From Sinorhizobium sp. BG8 (GTDB lineage: Bacteria; Pseudomonadota; Alphaproteobacteria; Rhizobiales; Rhizobiaceae), in NCBI RefSeq assembly GCF_016864555.1, contig NZ_CP044011.1, positions 4,421,501 to 4,485,500 of the forward strand: a DNA stretch of 64,000 bases, given 5' to 3'. How positions within the stretch are numbered: position 1 is the stretch's first letter; every line of letters begins with the position of its first letter. Position numbers and translations under genes: made by a program. The notes beneath the pieces are model-generated. The model worked only from the letters and a program-made list of their open reading frames with translations, was not told where the DNA came from and ran no database searches. Of this stretch, positions 1-9,280 are shown piece by piece.

Positions 1-230
1 GACCCCTTTTTTCTGGCATTGGATGCGTTGCGCGCCGCGCAATCTCACGCAGATCGGACGCCTTTGCAACAGAAGGCAGGTCAAGCAAGATCGATGCCAA
101 CCCGGCCGCAGACATCCCCGCGAATGCAGCGCCCGGCCCGGACCGGGCCCCACAGTGCCCCGTTTTCTGCCCGGACCATTGCCTGTGCGCGAGATATCGG
201 GCTACCTGTGCCATCCATTCCGGAGCACGC
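1..230. other. Leading segment without a supported gene
   Basis: No reading frame here has convincing composition or a recognisable product. The first bases include a T-rich stretch that could be the tail of a terminator belonging to a gene outside the window. The end of the segment carries the GGAG ribosome-binding site of the next gene, about seven bases before its ATG. Confidence 0.4.
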
Positions 231-1127
231 ATGATTACGCCCGCCTACACGCCTTATGACGGATCGGCCCGCCTCTTCACCATTGGCGTTGCGCCCCTCG
301 ATCCCGCACGCTGGATCGAGCCGGATGACGATATGGAACGCTATCTTGCGGAAAAGGATAGGGTTCTTGCGGCTCACCGCAGCCAGGTCTTCGTCGAGGA
401 GGAGGATACGCGCGGCGTCCAGGCCGAGGTGCTGTCTTTGCTGGCGGGCCATCTGCCGCGCCACCATCCCGGCCTTTACCGGAGGTGGGAAAACGCGATT
501 GCCTTCGGCGACCGCGTGGTTCGGCTCGATGATCCCGACGTGCCGCCGCTGGTTTCCGCCGGTTCGCTCGTCCAGGACGATCTCGTCATCATGCGCCGAC
601 GCGAGACGGGCTGGCATCTCGTCGCGGGCTACGTGTCCTTCCCCTCCTCCTGGTCGCTTCCGGAGAAATTCGGCCGGCGGATGGAGGATATCCACCGCCC
701 GGTTCCGGGCTTCGGCGAGGCGACGCGCAACGCCCAGCTCATCAACAGGATCTTCGACAATCTGAGGCCCGAGCAGCCCGTCCTGCGCTTCAACTGGTCG
801 ATCAACCCGGATGCCGACCTTTATTATCCGGTTTCCAAGGCGCACGGAGCGCTTCCTGCGGGGCATGAGCTGCGGCTGGACAACACCTTCGTGCGGGTGG
901 AGCGCCAAACCCTGCGGCGCCTGCCGCTTTCTGGGGACATCCTGTTCACGATCCGGATCTACACCGACCCTGTCTCGGCGATCGGCACCCTGCCGGACGT
1001 TGCCGCGGCGGCCGCGACTTTCGCTGACCAGCTCGAGCAGCTTTCCCCTCCGCAGGCCGAATACAAGGGACTGACCGCGAGGCGCGCAAGGCTGGTCGAG
1101 CAGCTTCGGGCGCTTGCATCCGGCTAA
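231..1127 (+). CDS. DUF3445 family protein, heme-dependent oxidative N-demethylase-like
   Basis: A 298-residue soluble protein with no signal peptide. Its overall pattern (an early GVAPLDPARWIE segment, then paired aromatic and arginine-rich blocks such as RFNWSINPDADLYYPVSK) matches the DUF3445 family. A characterised group in that family uses heme and oxygen to demethylate secondary amines such as dimethylamine. The ATG follows GGAG at a good distance. The length is typical of the family. Family membership is recognised from sequence; the substrate is not known from anything visible here. The next gene, homospermidine synthase, is also in amine metabolism, but a hairpin terminator lies between them, so a shared operon is not assured. 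Confidence 0.75.
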   Translation: MITPAYTPYDGSARLFTIGVAPLDPARWIEPDDDMERYLAEKDRVLAAHRSQVFVEEEDTRGVQAEVLSLLAGHLPRHHPGLYRRWENAIAFGDRVVRLDDPDVPPLVSAGSLVQDDLVIMRRRETGWHLVAGYVSFPSSWSLPEKFGRRMEDIHRPVPGFGEATRNAQLINRIFDNLRPEQPVLRFNWSINPDADLYYPVSKAHGALPAGHELRLDNTFVRVERQTLRRLPLSGDILFTIRIYTDPVSAIGTLPDVAAAAATFADQLEQLSPPQAEYKGLTARRARLVEQLRALASG

Positions 1128-1203
1128 TATTGTCGCCGAGGTAGAGCGATGCACTCTTTATTGTGACAGGATTCTGTGCTCTAGGGCCTTCCGAGTGATA
1201 GCA

Positions 1204-1227
1204 AGGGCCCCCCGTGGCCCTATTTTT
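1204..1227 (+). terminator. Rho-independent hairpin between the N-demethylase-like gene and hss; possible hss leader attenuator
   Basis: AGGGCC (1204-1209) pairs perfectly with GGCCCT (1216-1221) and is followed by ATTTTT. It lies 77 bases after the upstream stop codon and only 40 bases before the hss ATG. A second copy of AGGGCC at 1183-1188 could pair with the same 3' arm. It may simply end the upstream transcript, or act in the hss leader if transcription starts near 1185-1190. Confidence 0.55.
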
Positions 1228-1266
1228 GCAACCAATTGGCACCCCATTCCGCAGGAGAGATAGAAT

Positions 1267-2718
1267 ATGGCAGACACCAGCTATCCGGTTTATGGCGAAA
1301 TCACCGGCCCGATCGTCATGATCGGCTTCGGTTCGATCGGTCGCGGCACGCTGCCGCTGATCGAGCGCCACTTCAAGTACGACAAGAACCGGCTGATCGT
1401 CATCGAACCGCGCAAGGATGGCGCCGACGACGAGATCTTCGCGCGCCACGGTGTCCGTCACGTCACGGAGTATGTGACGAAGGAAAACTACAAGGACCTC
1501 CTGAAGCCGCTCATCACGGAAGGCGGCGGGCAGGCCTTCGTCGTCAACCTCTCGGTCGACACCTCCTCGCTCGACATCATCAAGTTCTGCCGCAAGCATG
1601 ACGCGCTCTACATCGATACCGTCGTCGAGCCCTGGCTCGGCTTCTATTTCGACAAGGACATGAAGAACGCCGACCGCACGAACTACGCCCTGCGCGAGAC
1701 CGTGCGCAAGGAGAAGGCCAAGAACCCGGGTGGCACGACGGCAGTGTCCACCTGCGGCGCCAACCCCGGCATGGTCTCCTGGTTCGTCAAGGAAGGCCTC
1801 GTCAACCTCGCAAACGATCTCGGCATCAAGCACGATGTCCCCGAGCAGGACGACCGCGAAGGCTGGGCCAAGCTCATGAAGAAGGTCGGCGTCAAGGGTA
1901 TCCACATCGCCGAGCGCGACACCCAGCGCACCAAGCTTCCGAAGCCGCTCGACACCTTCTGGAACACCTGGTCCGTCGAAGGCTTCATCTCCGAAGGTCT
2001 GCAGCCGGCCGAGCTCGGCTGGGGCACCCACGAGAACTGGATGCCGAAGAACGCCAGGAAGCACAAGAAGGGCTGCAAGGCGGCGATCTACCTGGAGCAG
2101 CCCGGCGCGAACACGCGCGTGCGCACCTGGTGCCCGACCCCCGGCCCGCAGTACGGCTTCCTCGTCACCCACAATGAGTCGATCTCGATCGCCGACTTCT
2201 TCACCGTGCGCGACAAGGATGGCGATGTAACGTATCGTCCGACCTGCCACTACGCCTACCATCCGGCGAACGACGCCGTGCTCTCGCTACACGAGATGTT
2301 CGGCAACGGCGGCAATGCCCAGCCGGTGCACCACGTTTTGGATGAGAACGAACTCGTCGACGGCATCGACGAACTGGGCGTGCTGCTCTACGGCCACGAC
2401 AAGAACGCCTACTGGTACGGTTCGCGCCTCTCGCTGGACGAAACCCGCCGCATCGCTCCCTATCAGAACGCAACAGGCTTGCAGGTGACCTCGGCTGTTC
2501 TGGCAGGCATGGTCTGGGCGCTCGAAAACCCGAAGGCCGGCATCGTCGAGGCCGACGAGATGGACTACCGCCGCTGCCTCGAAGTTCAGCGCCCCTATCT
2601 CGGACCGGTCGAAGGACACTACACGGACTGGACCCCGCTGGACGGCCGTCCGGGCCTCTTCCCGGAAGACCTCGACACCAAGGATCCGTGGCAGTTCCGG
2701 AACATTCTTTTCCGCTGA
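1267..2718 (+). CDS. hss: Homospermidine synthase
   Basis: A 483-residue cytosolic enzyme (EC 2.5.1.44) that makes sym-homospermidine from putrescine using NAD+, the usual route to the main triamine in many rhizobia. The N-terminus has a Rossmann-type glycine motif (MIGFGSIGRGTLP, residues about 19-31). The middle contains STCGANPGMVSWFVKEGL and the end PEDLDTKDPWQFRNILF, both typical of bacterial homospermidine synthases. The length fits the family. A GGAGAG ribosome-binding site lies about 6-8 bases before the ATG. A strong terminator follows at 2743-2776, so hss ends its transcript. Its leader contains a hairpin (1204-1227) that could affect expression. Confidence 0.95.
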   Translation: MADTSYPVYGEITGPIVMIGFGSIGRGTLPLIERHFKYDKNRLIVIEPRKDGADDEIFARHGVRHVTEYVTKENYKDLLKPLITEGGGQAFVVNLSVDTSSLDIIKFCRKHDALYIDTVVEPWLGFYFDKDMKNADRTNYALRETVRKEKAKNPGGTTAVSTCGANPGMVSWFVKEGLVNLANDLGIKHDVPEQDDREGWAKLMKKVGVKGIHIAERDTQRTKLPKPLDTFWNTWSVEGFISEGLQPAELGWGTHENWMPKNARKHKKGCKAAIYLEQPGANTRVRTWCPTPGPQYGFLVTHNESISIADFFTVRDKDGDVTYRPTCHYAYHPANDAVLSLHEMFGNGGNAQPVHHVLDENELVDGIDELGVLLYGHDKNAYWYGSRLSLDETRRIAPYQNATGLQVTSAVLAGMVWALENPKAGIVEADEMDYRRCLEVQRPYLGPVEGHYTDWTPLDGRPGLFPEDLDTKDPWQFRNILFR

Positions 2719-2742
2719 TCTGATCCGTTTTCCGGTCAGGAT

Positions 2743-2776
2743 ACGCTCGCGGCCATGGTCGCGAGCGTTTTCGTTT
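2743..2776 (+). terminator. Rho-independent terminator after hss
   Basis: A nine-base stem ACGCTCGCG (2743-2751) and CGCGAGCGT (2760-2768) encloses an eight-base loop and runs straight into TTTTCGTTT. It starts about 25 bases after the hss stop. Confidence 0.85.
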
Positions 2777-2889
2777 CAGCGGGATAACATGGAGTTGACA
2801 GTCCCGCGGCCTTGCAATCACCACATGTTCGCGGCATGGTTCCGCGATGTTGCCGTGGCATGCGGCAGCCAAGACTACGGGAGATTTCG

Positions 2890-3258
2890 ATGAAGCCCAT
2901 GACCCTGGTAACCATCCTGACAGCCGCCGTCGCGTTGACCGCGTGCCAGTCGGAGCGGGCAACGCGCGACGTGCCGGTCGCCAGGGCGCAGCCTACCGGC
3001 GTCGAGGGCTCATGGGTCGATCCGAACGGCATCGTCTCCACCTTCTCCGCGGGTACCTTCACGACGCGCACGACCGATACGAACCAGTTGCTGGCGTCCG
3101 GCACTTATATCAATACCTCGCCGACCCTCGTCGAGATCAACATGACCTCGCTGGTGCGCAACACCCAGTCCAAGGTCAACTGCGCGCTGATCAACCCGAC
3201 GCAGCTGAACTGCACAACGGATTCCGGCTCCCAGTTCTCGCTCGCCCGCAAGGCCTGA
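2890..3258 (+). CDS. omp10: Omp10-type outer-membrane lipoprotein
   Basis: A 122-residue lipoprotein. The first 19 residues form a lipoprotein signal with lipobox LTAC, placing the lipidated cysteine at residue 19. The mature part contains GVEGSWVDPNGI, TFTTRTTDTNQ, LVEINMTSLVR and SKVNCALINPTQLNC, which closely follow Brucella Omp10, a surface-exposed minor outer-membrane lipoprotein. The ATG at 2890 was chosen over an earlier in-frame start (2812) because it begins the signal peptide and follows GGGAG. It is probably its own transcription unit. The molecular function of Omp10 proteins is not established. Confidence 0.9.
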   Translation: MKPMTLVTILTAAVALTACQSERATRDVPVARAQPTGVEGSWVDPNGIVSTFSAGTFTTRTTDTNQLLASGTYINTSPTLVEINMTSLVRNTQSKVNCALINPTQLNCTTDSGSQFSLARKA

Positions 3259-3523
3259 CGGCCCTTCCACATCTGAGAGGGTTCCCCGGCCCCGCCCGCA
3301 GCGATCGTTGCGGGCGCAAACGGCTATTGTGCAGGCCTTTCCGGAGCTTAACCCTCTTCCCAACTTGCGTGGCCCCTCCCCCTTTTCCTCTTGAAGTTGC
3401 CACGGTCTGGTGAAACCATTCCGCTTCAGACGGGTTGTCCCCTCACAGGCGCTGAAGCGCGGAGGGCGATTGCCGAACCCTCGGATTTGGAGCGCCACGC
3501 CAGGCAACAGGAGAGCTTGCATC

Positions 3524-5356
3524 ATGAGAATTGTTCGGACCAGCCTGCTGGCTGCCTCTATCGTCACGCTGTCCTGCGGAACGGCGCTCGCTGACTACGA
3601 ACTCGACATCCTGCACATCAACGACCTCCATTCCCGCATCGAATCCATCAACAAGTTCGATTCGACCTGCTCGGCCGAGGAGGAAACCAAGAACGAGTGC
3701 TTCGGCGGCGTCGCCCGCCTCAAGACGGCAATCGATACGCAGCGGCAGAACCTTGCCGGCAAGAACGTGCTGCTTCTCAACGCCGGCGACAATTTCCAGG
3801 GGTCCCTTTTCTATACGACCTACAAGGGTGCCGCCGAGGCCGAGTTCCTGAACCTGATGAAGTTCGACGCCATGACGGTCGGCAACCACGAGTTCGACGA
3901 CAGCGAAGACGGCCTGGCGCTGTTCCTCGACAAGGTGAAGTTCCCGGTCGTTACCGCCAATGTGGCTGCCGGCGCGAGCTCGAAGCTCGGCGACCGCGTG
4001 AAGCCTTCCATCGTGCTCGACGTGGGCGGACAGAAGATCGGCATCGTCGGTGCGGTGGCAAACGACACGAACGAGTTGTCCTCTCCCGGTCCAAACGTGC
4101 TGATCGGCGATGACGTCGCCGACATCACCGCAGCGATAGCAGAACTGAAAAAGCAGGGCGTCGACAAGATCATCGCCCTCACCCATGTCGGCTATCCGCG
4201 CGACCTTGCTGCGATCGCCAAGATACCGGACGTGGACGTGGTCGTCGGGGGCCATTCGCACAGCCTGCTCTCCAACACCGACGAGAAGGCCGAAGGCCCC
4301 TACCCCACGATGGTCGACAACCCCGGCGGCTACAAGGTTCCCGTCGTCCAGGCCGGTGCCTATTCGAAGTACCTCGGCAACCTGAAGGTCGTGTTCGACG
4401 ACAAGGGCGTGGTGAAGGAAGCGACGGGCAATCCGATCCTCATCGATTCGAGCTTCAAGCCGGACGAGGCCGTGGCTGCACGCGTCAAGGAGCTTGCCGG
4501 CCCGATCGAGGAACTTAAGGGCAAGATTGTCGCCGAGGCGTCAGCCCCGATCGACGGTTCACGCGAAGTCTGCCGTTCCGGAGAATGCGCCATGGGCAAT
4601 CTCGTTGCCGATGCCATCCTCGATCGCACCAAGGACCAGGGTGTCACCCTGGCCATCACCAATGGCGGCGGCCTTCGTGCATCGATCGACGCCGGCCCCG
4701 TTTCGATGGGCGAGGTCCTGACGGTGCTGCCATTCCAGAACACCGTCGCGACCTTCCAGCTCAAGGGCACTGACATCGTCACCGCGCTGGAGAACGGCCT
4801 CAGCCAGATCGAGGAGGCCGCCGGGCGCTTTCCGCAGGTCGCCGGCATGAAGTTCACTTTCGACAAGTCGAAGCCTGCGGGCAGCCGGGTCGTATCGGTC
4901 GAGGTGAAGAAGGGCGACACATTCGCGCCCCTCGATCCGGCCGCAACCTACACGCTCGCCTCCAACAACTACATGCGGGCTGGCGGCGACGGCTACAAGA
5001 TCTTCGCGTCCGCGGCGATGAACGCCTATGATTTCGGCCCCGGCCTGGATCAGGTCGTAGCGGATTACCTTGCTGTGAACCGGCCCTACAAGCCCTACAC
5101 CGACGGCCGCATTTCGCTGGCTGCCGCAACGACGACCGCTGCCGCTCCCGCGGCCGGTGCCGAAGTCGCGACGCCGGAGGCAAGACCCGCTGCCGCCGGA
5201 TCGAAATACGTTATCGTCCGTGGCGATACGCTTTGGGCAATCGCAAGGATTGCCTATGGCGAGGGGCGGCTCTGGAAGAAGATTTCCGATGCCAACGGCA
5301 ACCCGCGCCCGCGCGCCCTCGCGGTCGGTTCCGAGCTGGAGATCCCCGCCCAATAA
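3524..5356 (+). CDS. Periplasmic 5'-nucleotidase/metallophosphatase with C-terminal LysM domain
   Basis: A 610-residue exported protein. The start at 3524 follows an AGGAG site and begins a clear Sec signal ending near ALA-DYE. Residues about 25-300 form a calcineurin-like metallophosphatase with the metal ligands in order: DLHSR, GDNFQG, GNHEFD and GGHSH. Residues about 330-520 are the 5'-nucleotidase C-terminal substrate-binding domain (TNGGGLRASI, NNYMRAGGDGY). After an Ala/Pro-rich linker, the last ~50 residues form a LysM domain (YVIVRGDTLWAIARIAYG), which binds peptidoglycan. It likely dephosphorylates nucleotides in the periplasm to salvage nucleosides and phosphate. The LysM tail is an unusual addition that would tether it to the wall. 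A strong terminator follows. Confidence 0.88.
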   Translation: MRIVRTSLLAASIVTLSCGTALADYELDILHINDLHSRIESINKFDSTCSAEEETKNECFGGVARLKTAIDTQRQNLAGKNVLLLNAGDNFQGSLFYTTYKGAAEAEFLNLMKFDAMTVGNHEFDDSEDGLALFLDKVKFPVVTANVAAGASSKLGDRVKPSIVLDVGGQKIGIVGAVANDTNELSSPGPNVLIGDDVADITAAIAELKKQGVDKIIALTHVGYPRDLAAIAKIPDVDVVVGGHSHSLLSNTDEKAEGPYPTMVDNPGGYKVPVVQAGAYSKYLGNLKVVFDDKGVVKEATGNPILIDSSFKPDEAVAARVKELAGPIEELKGKIVAEASAPIDGSREVCRSGECAMGNLVADAILDRTKDQGVTLAITNGGGLRASIDAGPVSMGEVLTVLPFQNTVATFQLKGTDIVTALENGLSQIEEAAGRFPQVAGMKFTFDKSKPAGSRVVSVEVKKGDTFAPLDPAATYTLASNNYMRAGGDGYKIFASAAMNAYDFGPGLDQVVADYLAVNRPYKPYTDGRISLAAATTTAAAPAAGAEVATPEARPAAAGSKYVIVRGDTLWAIARIAYGEGRLWKKISDANGNPRPRALAVGSELEIPAQ

Positions 5357-5380
5357 GGACAATTTGTCTCCACTTATTAT

Positions 5381-5416
5381 GCCGGTCCGGGCTTTCCCGG
5401 ACCGGCATTTGTTTTT
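5381..5416 (+). terminator. Rho-independent terminator after the 5'-nucleotidase gene
   Basis: Perfect 11-base arms GCCGGTCCGGG (5381-5391) and CCCGGACCGGC (5396-5406) around a CTTT loop are followed by ATTTGTTTTT. Confidence 0.92.
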
Positions 5417-5484
5417 AGAACGATTATCAACTGCTCCCCGCCCACGGGAAGCCGCACAAACTGAATAGCGACAGACAGGTCACG

Positions 5485-6516
5485 ATGAGCGACACCACAG
5501 CGAAGCCCGCGAACCATCCATCCATCTCCCATGGAAAGGTCGGCGTGCTTCTCGTCAACCTCGGCACGCCCGATGGAACCGACTATGCCTCGATGCGGCG
5601 CTACCTGAAGGAGTTCCTGACGGACCGCCGCGTGATCGAATGGTCGCGCTTCTTCTGGTACCCGATCCTGTTCGGCATCGTGCTCAATACGCGGCCCGGC
5701 AAGGTCGGCAAGGCCTACGAACTGATCTGGAACGAGGAGAAGAACGAAAGCTTCCTTCGCACCTACACCCGCAACCAGGCGGAACTGATGGCGAAGAGCT
5801 TTGCCGGACATCCTGAGGTCGTCGTCGATTGGGCGATGCGCTACGGCCAGCCGTCGATCGCCTCGCGCATGGACGCGCTGCAACAGCAAGGTTGCGAGCG
5901 GATTCTGGTGTTTCCTCTCTACCCGCAATATGCCGCCGCCACGACCGCGACCGTCAACGACAAGGCGTTCGAGGCGCTCTTGAAGATGCGCTGGCAGCCC
6001 GCCCTGCGCACGGTTCCGCCCTATCACGACGATCCCGCCTACGTCGACGCTCTGGCTGAGTCCATTACCCGTCATCTCGGCGGATTGGACTGGGAGCCCG
6101 AGGTGGTGCTTGCATCCTTCCACGGCATCCCGAAGTCCTATTTCGACAAGGGCGATCCCTACTACTGCCAGTGCCAGAAGACCGCGCGCCTGCTGCGCGA
6201 AAGGCTCGGCTGGTCGAAGGAGAAGCTGCAAGTCACCTTCCAGTCGCGCTTCGGCCCGGAGGAATGGTTGCAGCCCTATACGGACAAGACCGTCGAGAAG
6301 CTGGCACAGGATGGCGTCAAGCGCATCGCCGTCATAAATCCGGGCTTCGTCTCCGACTGCCTGGAAACACTCGAGGAGATCGCCGGACAGGCAGCCGAGA
6401 GCTTCCACCACAACGGTGGCGAGAAGTTTTCCCACATCCCCTGTCTCAACGATTCGCCGGAGGGCATGGCCGTTCTGGAGAGCGTGGTGCGCCGGGAACT
6501 TGCGGGCTGGATCTGA
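5485..6516 (+). CDS. hemH: Ferrochelatase
   Basis: A 343-residue enzyme (EC 4.98.1.1) that inserts Fe2+ into protoporphyrin IX, the last step of heme synthesis. The N-terminus has the family start VGVLLVNLGTPDG. The catalytic histidine motif is ASFHGIPKSYFDKGDPY (residues about 209-225), followed by a YCQCQKT cysteine pair. Near the C-terminus is NPGFVSDCLETLEEI with the conserved glutamate. Cys residues in proteobacterial ferrochelatases can bind an iron-sulfur cluster, but whether this one does cannot be read directly. It stands alone, with a terminator upstream and about 150 bases before the next gene. Confidence 0.96.
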   Translation: MSDTTAKPANHPSISHGKVGVLLVNLGTPDGTDYASMRRYLKEFLTDRRVIEWSRFFWYPILFGIVLNTRPGKVGKAYELIWNEEKNESFLRTYTRNQAELMAKSFAGHPEVVVDWAMRYGQPSIASRMDALQQQGCERILVFPLYPQYAAATTATVNDKAFEALLKMRWQPALRTVPPYHDDPAYVDALAESITRHLGGLDWEPEVVLASFHGIPKSYFDKGDPYYCQCQKTARLLRERLGWSKEKLQVTFQSRFGPEEWLQPYTDKTVEKLAQDGVKRIAVINPGFVSDCLETLEEIAGQAAESFHHNGGEKFSHIPCLNDSPEGMAVLESVVRRELAGWI

Positions 6517-6663
6517 CACTTCCGCCGCGGCGGCCCTCGGGTATCTTTTCGGTATCGCTCTAGAAGTTTGAAACTAGGACATCTTTTCGCTTCCGCGCGA
6601 TTCCGTTTGGCTGCGGGATGATCTAGACTGGCTCGACGCAACCGTGGGGAGCTCGTTAACACC

Positions 6664-7680
6664 ATGTCGCTGGGTGGACTGGATATTTTCGTTATTGCCT
6701 TGGTCGCGCTGGTCGTCCTTACGCTCTTCATGGGTGTGAGGACCATACCCCAGGGTTACAGGTACACGGTCGAGCGGTTCGGGCGCTACACGCGCACGCT
6801 CGAACCGGGTCTCAACCTCATCGTTCCCTTCATCGATCGCATCGGCGCGAAGCTCAACGTCATGGAGCAGGTGCTGGACGTGCCAACGCAGGAGGTCATC
6901 ACCCGCGACAATGCCAGCGTGTCGGCGGACGCGGTCGCCTTCTACCAGATCCTGAATGCCGCGCAGGCGGCCTACCAGGTATCCAACCTGCAGAATGCCC
7001 TGCTCAACCTGACGATGACCAACATCCGCTCGGTCATGGGGTCCATGGACCTGGACGAACTCCTTTCCAACCGCGACACCATCAACGAGAAGCTTCTCCA
7101 TGTGGTCGACGAGGCCGCCAATCCCTGGGGGATCAAGATCACCCGTGTGGAGATCAAGGACATCGCACCGCCGACCGACCTCGTGGACGCCATGGCGCGC
7201 CAGATGAAGGCGGAGCGTGAGAAGCGCGCCCAGGTGCTGGAGGCGGAAGGCGCGAGAAACGCGCAGATCCTGAGGGCCGAGGGCGCGAAGCAGTCGGCGA
7301 TCCTCCAGGCCGAGGGCCAGCGCGAAGCAGCATTCCGGGATGCGGAGGCGCGGGAACGCCTGGCGGAGGCCGAGGCCAAGGCGACGCGCATGGTTTCCGA
7401 TGCGATCGCATCCGGAAACCTGCAGGCAATCAACTACTTCATCGCCCAGAAATATACGGAGGCGCTGGTGTCCGTCGGATCCGCCCCGAACGCCAAGGTC
7501 GTGCTCATGCCGATGGAGGCCTCGGCGCTGATCGGTTCCCTCGGGGGCCTTGGCGCAATCGCACGCGAGGTCTTCGGTGACGGCAGCAACCCACCGGCTC
7601 CCTCGCGCGGGCGCGCTTCGACGCCGGCGACAGGCGCCACCGTGCGCAATCCATTCGAGACGCCGCCGCAGGGGAGCTGA
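6664..7680 (+). CDS. qmcA: SPFH/band 7 membrane protein, QmcA type
   Basis: A 338-residue stomatin/prohibitin-family protein. Residues about 6-25 form one N-terminal membrane helix. The SPFH domain follows ([27 protein letters not shown]), then a long Ala/Glu-rich coiled coil (residues about 180-250) and a short C-terminal tail. Such proteins assemble into large membrane rings and organise membrane microdomains or assist FtsH-type proteolysis. It is translationally linked to the next gene: three bases separate its stop from the ATG of the NfeD-like protein. This pair is the conserved qmcA-ybbJ arrangement. A GGGGAG sits about 12 bases before the ATG. Confidence 0.9.
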   Translation: MSLGGLDIFVIALVALVVLTLFMGVRTIPQGYRYTVERFGRYTRTLEPGLNLIVPFIDRIGAKLNVMEQVLDVPTQEVITRDNASVSADAVAFYQILNAAQAAYQVSNLQNALLNLTMTNIRSVMGSMDLDELLSNRDTINEKLLHVVDEAANPWGIKITRVEIKDIAPPTDLVDAMARQMKAEREKRAQVLEAEGARNAQILRAEGAKQSAILQAEGQREAAFRDAEARERLAEAEAKATRMVSDAIASGNLQAINYFIAQKYTEALVSVGSAPNAKVVLMPMEASALIGSLGGLGAIAREVFGDGSNPPAPSRGRASTPATGATVRNPFETPPQGS

Positions 7681-7683
7681 ACC

Positions 7684-8142
7684 ATGATCGCACGGATCGC
7701 AACCGAACTCGGTCCCTGGGCGTGGTGGGTGCTGGGCATCGTGCTGCTGACCGCCGAAGTCCTGCTGCCGGGCGTGTTCCTGGTCTGGATCGGCATCGCC
7801 GCAGTCCTGACCGGCGCGCTGTCGCTCATTCTCTGGGAGTCGGCGTTGTGGAGCTGGCAGCTACAGTGGCTGGTCTTCGCGGCGCTGTCCCTCGCCTCGG
7901 TCCTGCTCGGTCGCCGGCTTGTCGCAAAAGGTGGGAAAGAAACCGACGAACCTTTTCTCAACCGGCGTGCCGATAGCCTCGTCGGGCGCACGGCGACGCT
8001 GGAACAACCCATTCGCGAGGGCCGCGGCAGGATCAGGCTGGACGACACAAGCTGGTCGGTTCAGGGACCCGACCTGCCCGTTGGCACACGCGTTCGCATT
8101 GTCCGCTCCAGCGGCCGCGAACTGACGGTTGAGCCTGTCTGA
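7684..8142 (+). CDS. NfeD-like membrane protein (YbbJ family)
   Basis: A 152-residue partner of the SPFH protein just upstream. The N-terminal ~85 residues form hydrophobic helices (WAWWVLGIVLLTAEVLLPGVFLVWIGIAAV and a second pair). The C-terminal ~60 residues form a soluble OB-fold domain with the signature LVGRTATLEQPIREGRGRIRLDDTSW. Its stop codon abuts, without overlap, the stop codon of the convergent kdsD gene, so the two transcription units meet with no spacer. Function is inferred from the conserved pairing of NfeD with SPFH proteins in membrane homeostasis. Confidence 0.88.
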   Translation: MIARIATELGPWAWWVLGIVLLTAEVLLPGVFLVWIGIAAVLTGALSLILWESALWSWQLQWLVFAALSLASVLLGRRLVAKGGKETDEPFLNRRADSLVGRTATLEQPIREGRGRIRLDDTSWSVQGPDLPVGTRVRIVRSSGRELTVEPV

Positions 8143-9138
8143 TCAGGCGACGCCGATGCGCAGCAGATCGTGGAAGTGAACGATCCCGAGCGGGTAGTTC
8201 CCTTCGTCGGTAACGATCAGCGCCGAGATGTTGTGCTGATTCAAGAGGCCGAGCGCCGCAGTCGCCAGAGTAGTCGTCTTCACGGTCTTCGGGTTCTGCG
8301 TCATGATGTCGTCGACGAGCGCGTCCGCGAGGTTGCGCCCGATGTTGCGGGCAATGTCGCCATCGGTGACGATGCCGGCGAGCTTGCCGTCATCACGGAC
8401 GACACCGACGCATCCGTAGCGCTTCTGCGCCAGCGTCATGACAGCCTCTGGCATCGGCGTGCCGAGCGGCACGAGCGGCATGTGCTCGCCGCTGTGCATG
8501 ATGTCGCCGACATGCGACAGGCTCGCACCCAGCTTGCCGCCAGGGTGGAAGGTCTTGAAGTCCACGGCTGTGAAGCCGCGAGCCTCGAGCAGGGCGACCG
8601 CCAGTGCGTCGCCGATTGCGAGCTGCATGACGGTCGACGTCGTCGGCGCCAGCCCGTGCGGGCAGGCTTCCGCCGCCTTGGGCAGCAGCAGAACGATGTC
8701 GGCTTCGCGCGCCAGCGTCGAACTCGCACCGGAAGTGACGGCGATCAGCGGAATGGAAAACCGTCGCGAATAGGAGATGATACCGCGAAGCTCGGAGCTT
8801 TCGCCGCTCCAGGACATCGCGAAGATCACGTCGTCGCGGGTGATCATCCCGAGGTCGCCATGGTTGGCCTCGACGGGATGAACGAAGAAGGACGGAGTGC
8901 CGGTCGAGGCAAGGGTCGCGGCAATCTTCGCGCCGATATGGCCGGATTTGCCGATACCGGTCACGACGACCCTGCCGTTTCCTTCCGCGATTTGCTGCAC
9001 GGCCTCGCAGAAGGGATCGCAAAGATAGCTCTCGAGCGCCTTGGAGAGCGCCGTCAGGCCATGTCTTTCGGTCTGAATCGTACGGACGGCAGAGGAGATC
9101 GCTCCGTCGCTGTCCACTTTCGCTTGTCTCTTGATCAT
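8143..9138 (-). CDS. kdsD: D-arabinose 5-phosphate isomerase (KdsD/KpsF family)
   Basis: A 331-residue isomerase (EC 5.3.1.13) that converts ribulose 5-phosphate to arabinose 5-phosphate, the first step toward Kdo for lipopolysaccharide. The SIS domain spans about residues 40-185, with the sugar-phosphate signature VVTGIGKSGHIGAKIAATLASTGTP and the HGDLGMI motif. Two CBS domains follow (about 205-330). It is convergent with the nfeD-like gene and divergent from the outer-membrane barrel gene. In related genomes such enzymes serve LPS or capsule; no kdsA, kdsB or capsule genes are in this window, so which polymer it feeds is open. Confidence 0.92.
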   Translation of the reverse strand: MIKRQAKVDSDGAISSAVRTIQTERHGLTALSKALESYLCDPFCEAVQQIAEGNGRVVVTGIGKSGHIGAKIAATLASTGTPSFFVHPVEANHGDLGMITRDDVIFAMSWSGESSELRGIISYSRRFSIPLIAVTSGASSTLAREADIVLLLPKAAEACPHGLAPTTSTVMQLAIGDALAVALLEARGFTAVDFKTFHPGGKLGASLSHVGDIMHSGEHMPLVPLGTPMPEAVMTLAQKRYGCVGVVRDDGKLAGIVTDGDIARNIGRNLADALVDDIMTQNPKTVKTTTLATAALGLLNQHNISALIVTDEGNYPLGIVHFHDLLRIGVA

Positions 9139-9224
9139 GAGGCCCGATTACCGCTTTTGCGCCGTTCTGTCTATCCGTTACCGCGCAACATCGTCAACGA
9201 CAACGCAGTCGCAGCAATCTTACG

Positions 9225-9232
9225 TTAACCAT
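9225..9232 (+). promoter_or_regulatory. TTAACCAT motif, possible CtrA site
   Basis: The 8-mer matches the compact CtrA binding form known from Caulobacter and Sinorhizobium. It lies in the divergent region between kdsD and the barrel gene, about 50 bases before the latter's start. An 8-mer can occur by chance, so this is only suggestive. Confidence 0.3.
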
Positions 9233-9280
9233 GTAGCTTTACGGTTGCGAAAGTAATTCGAAAGGTTGCAGGCCGCAACG

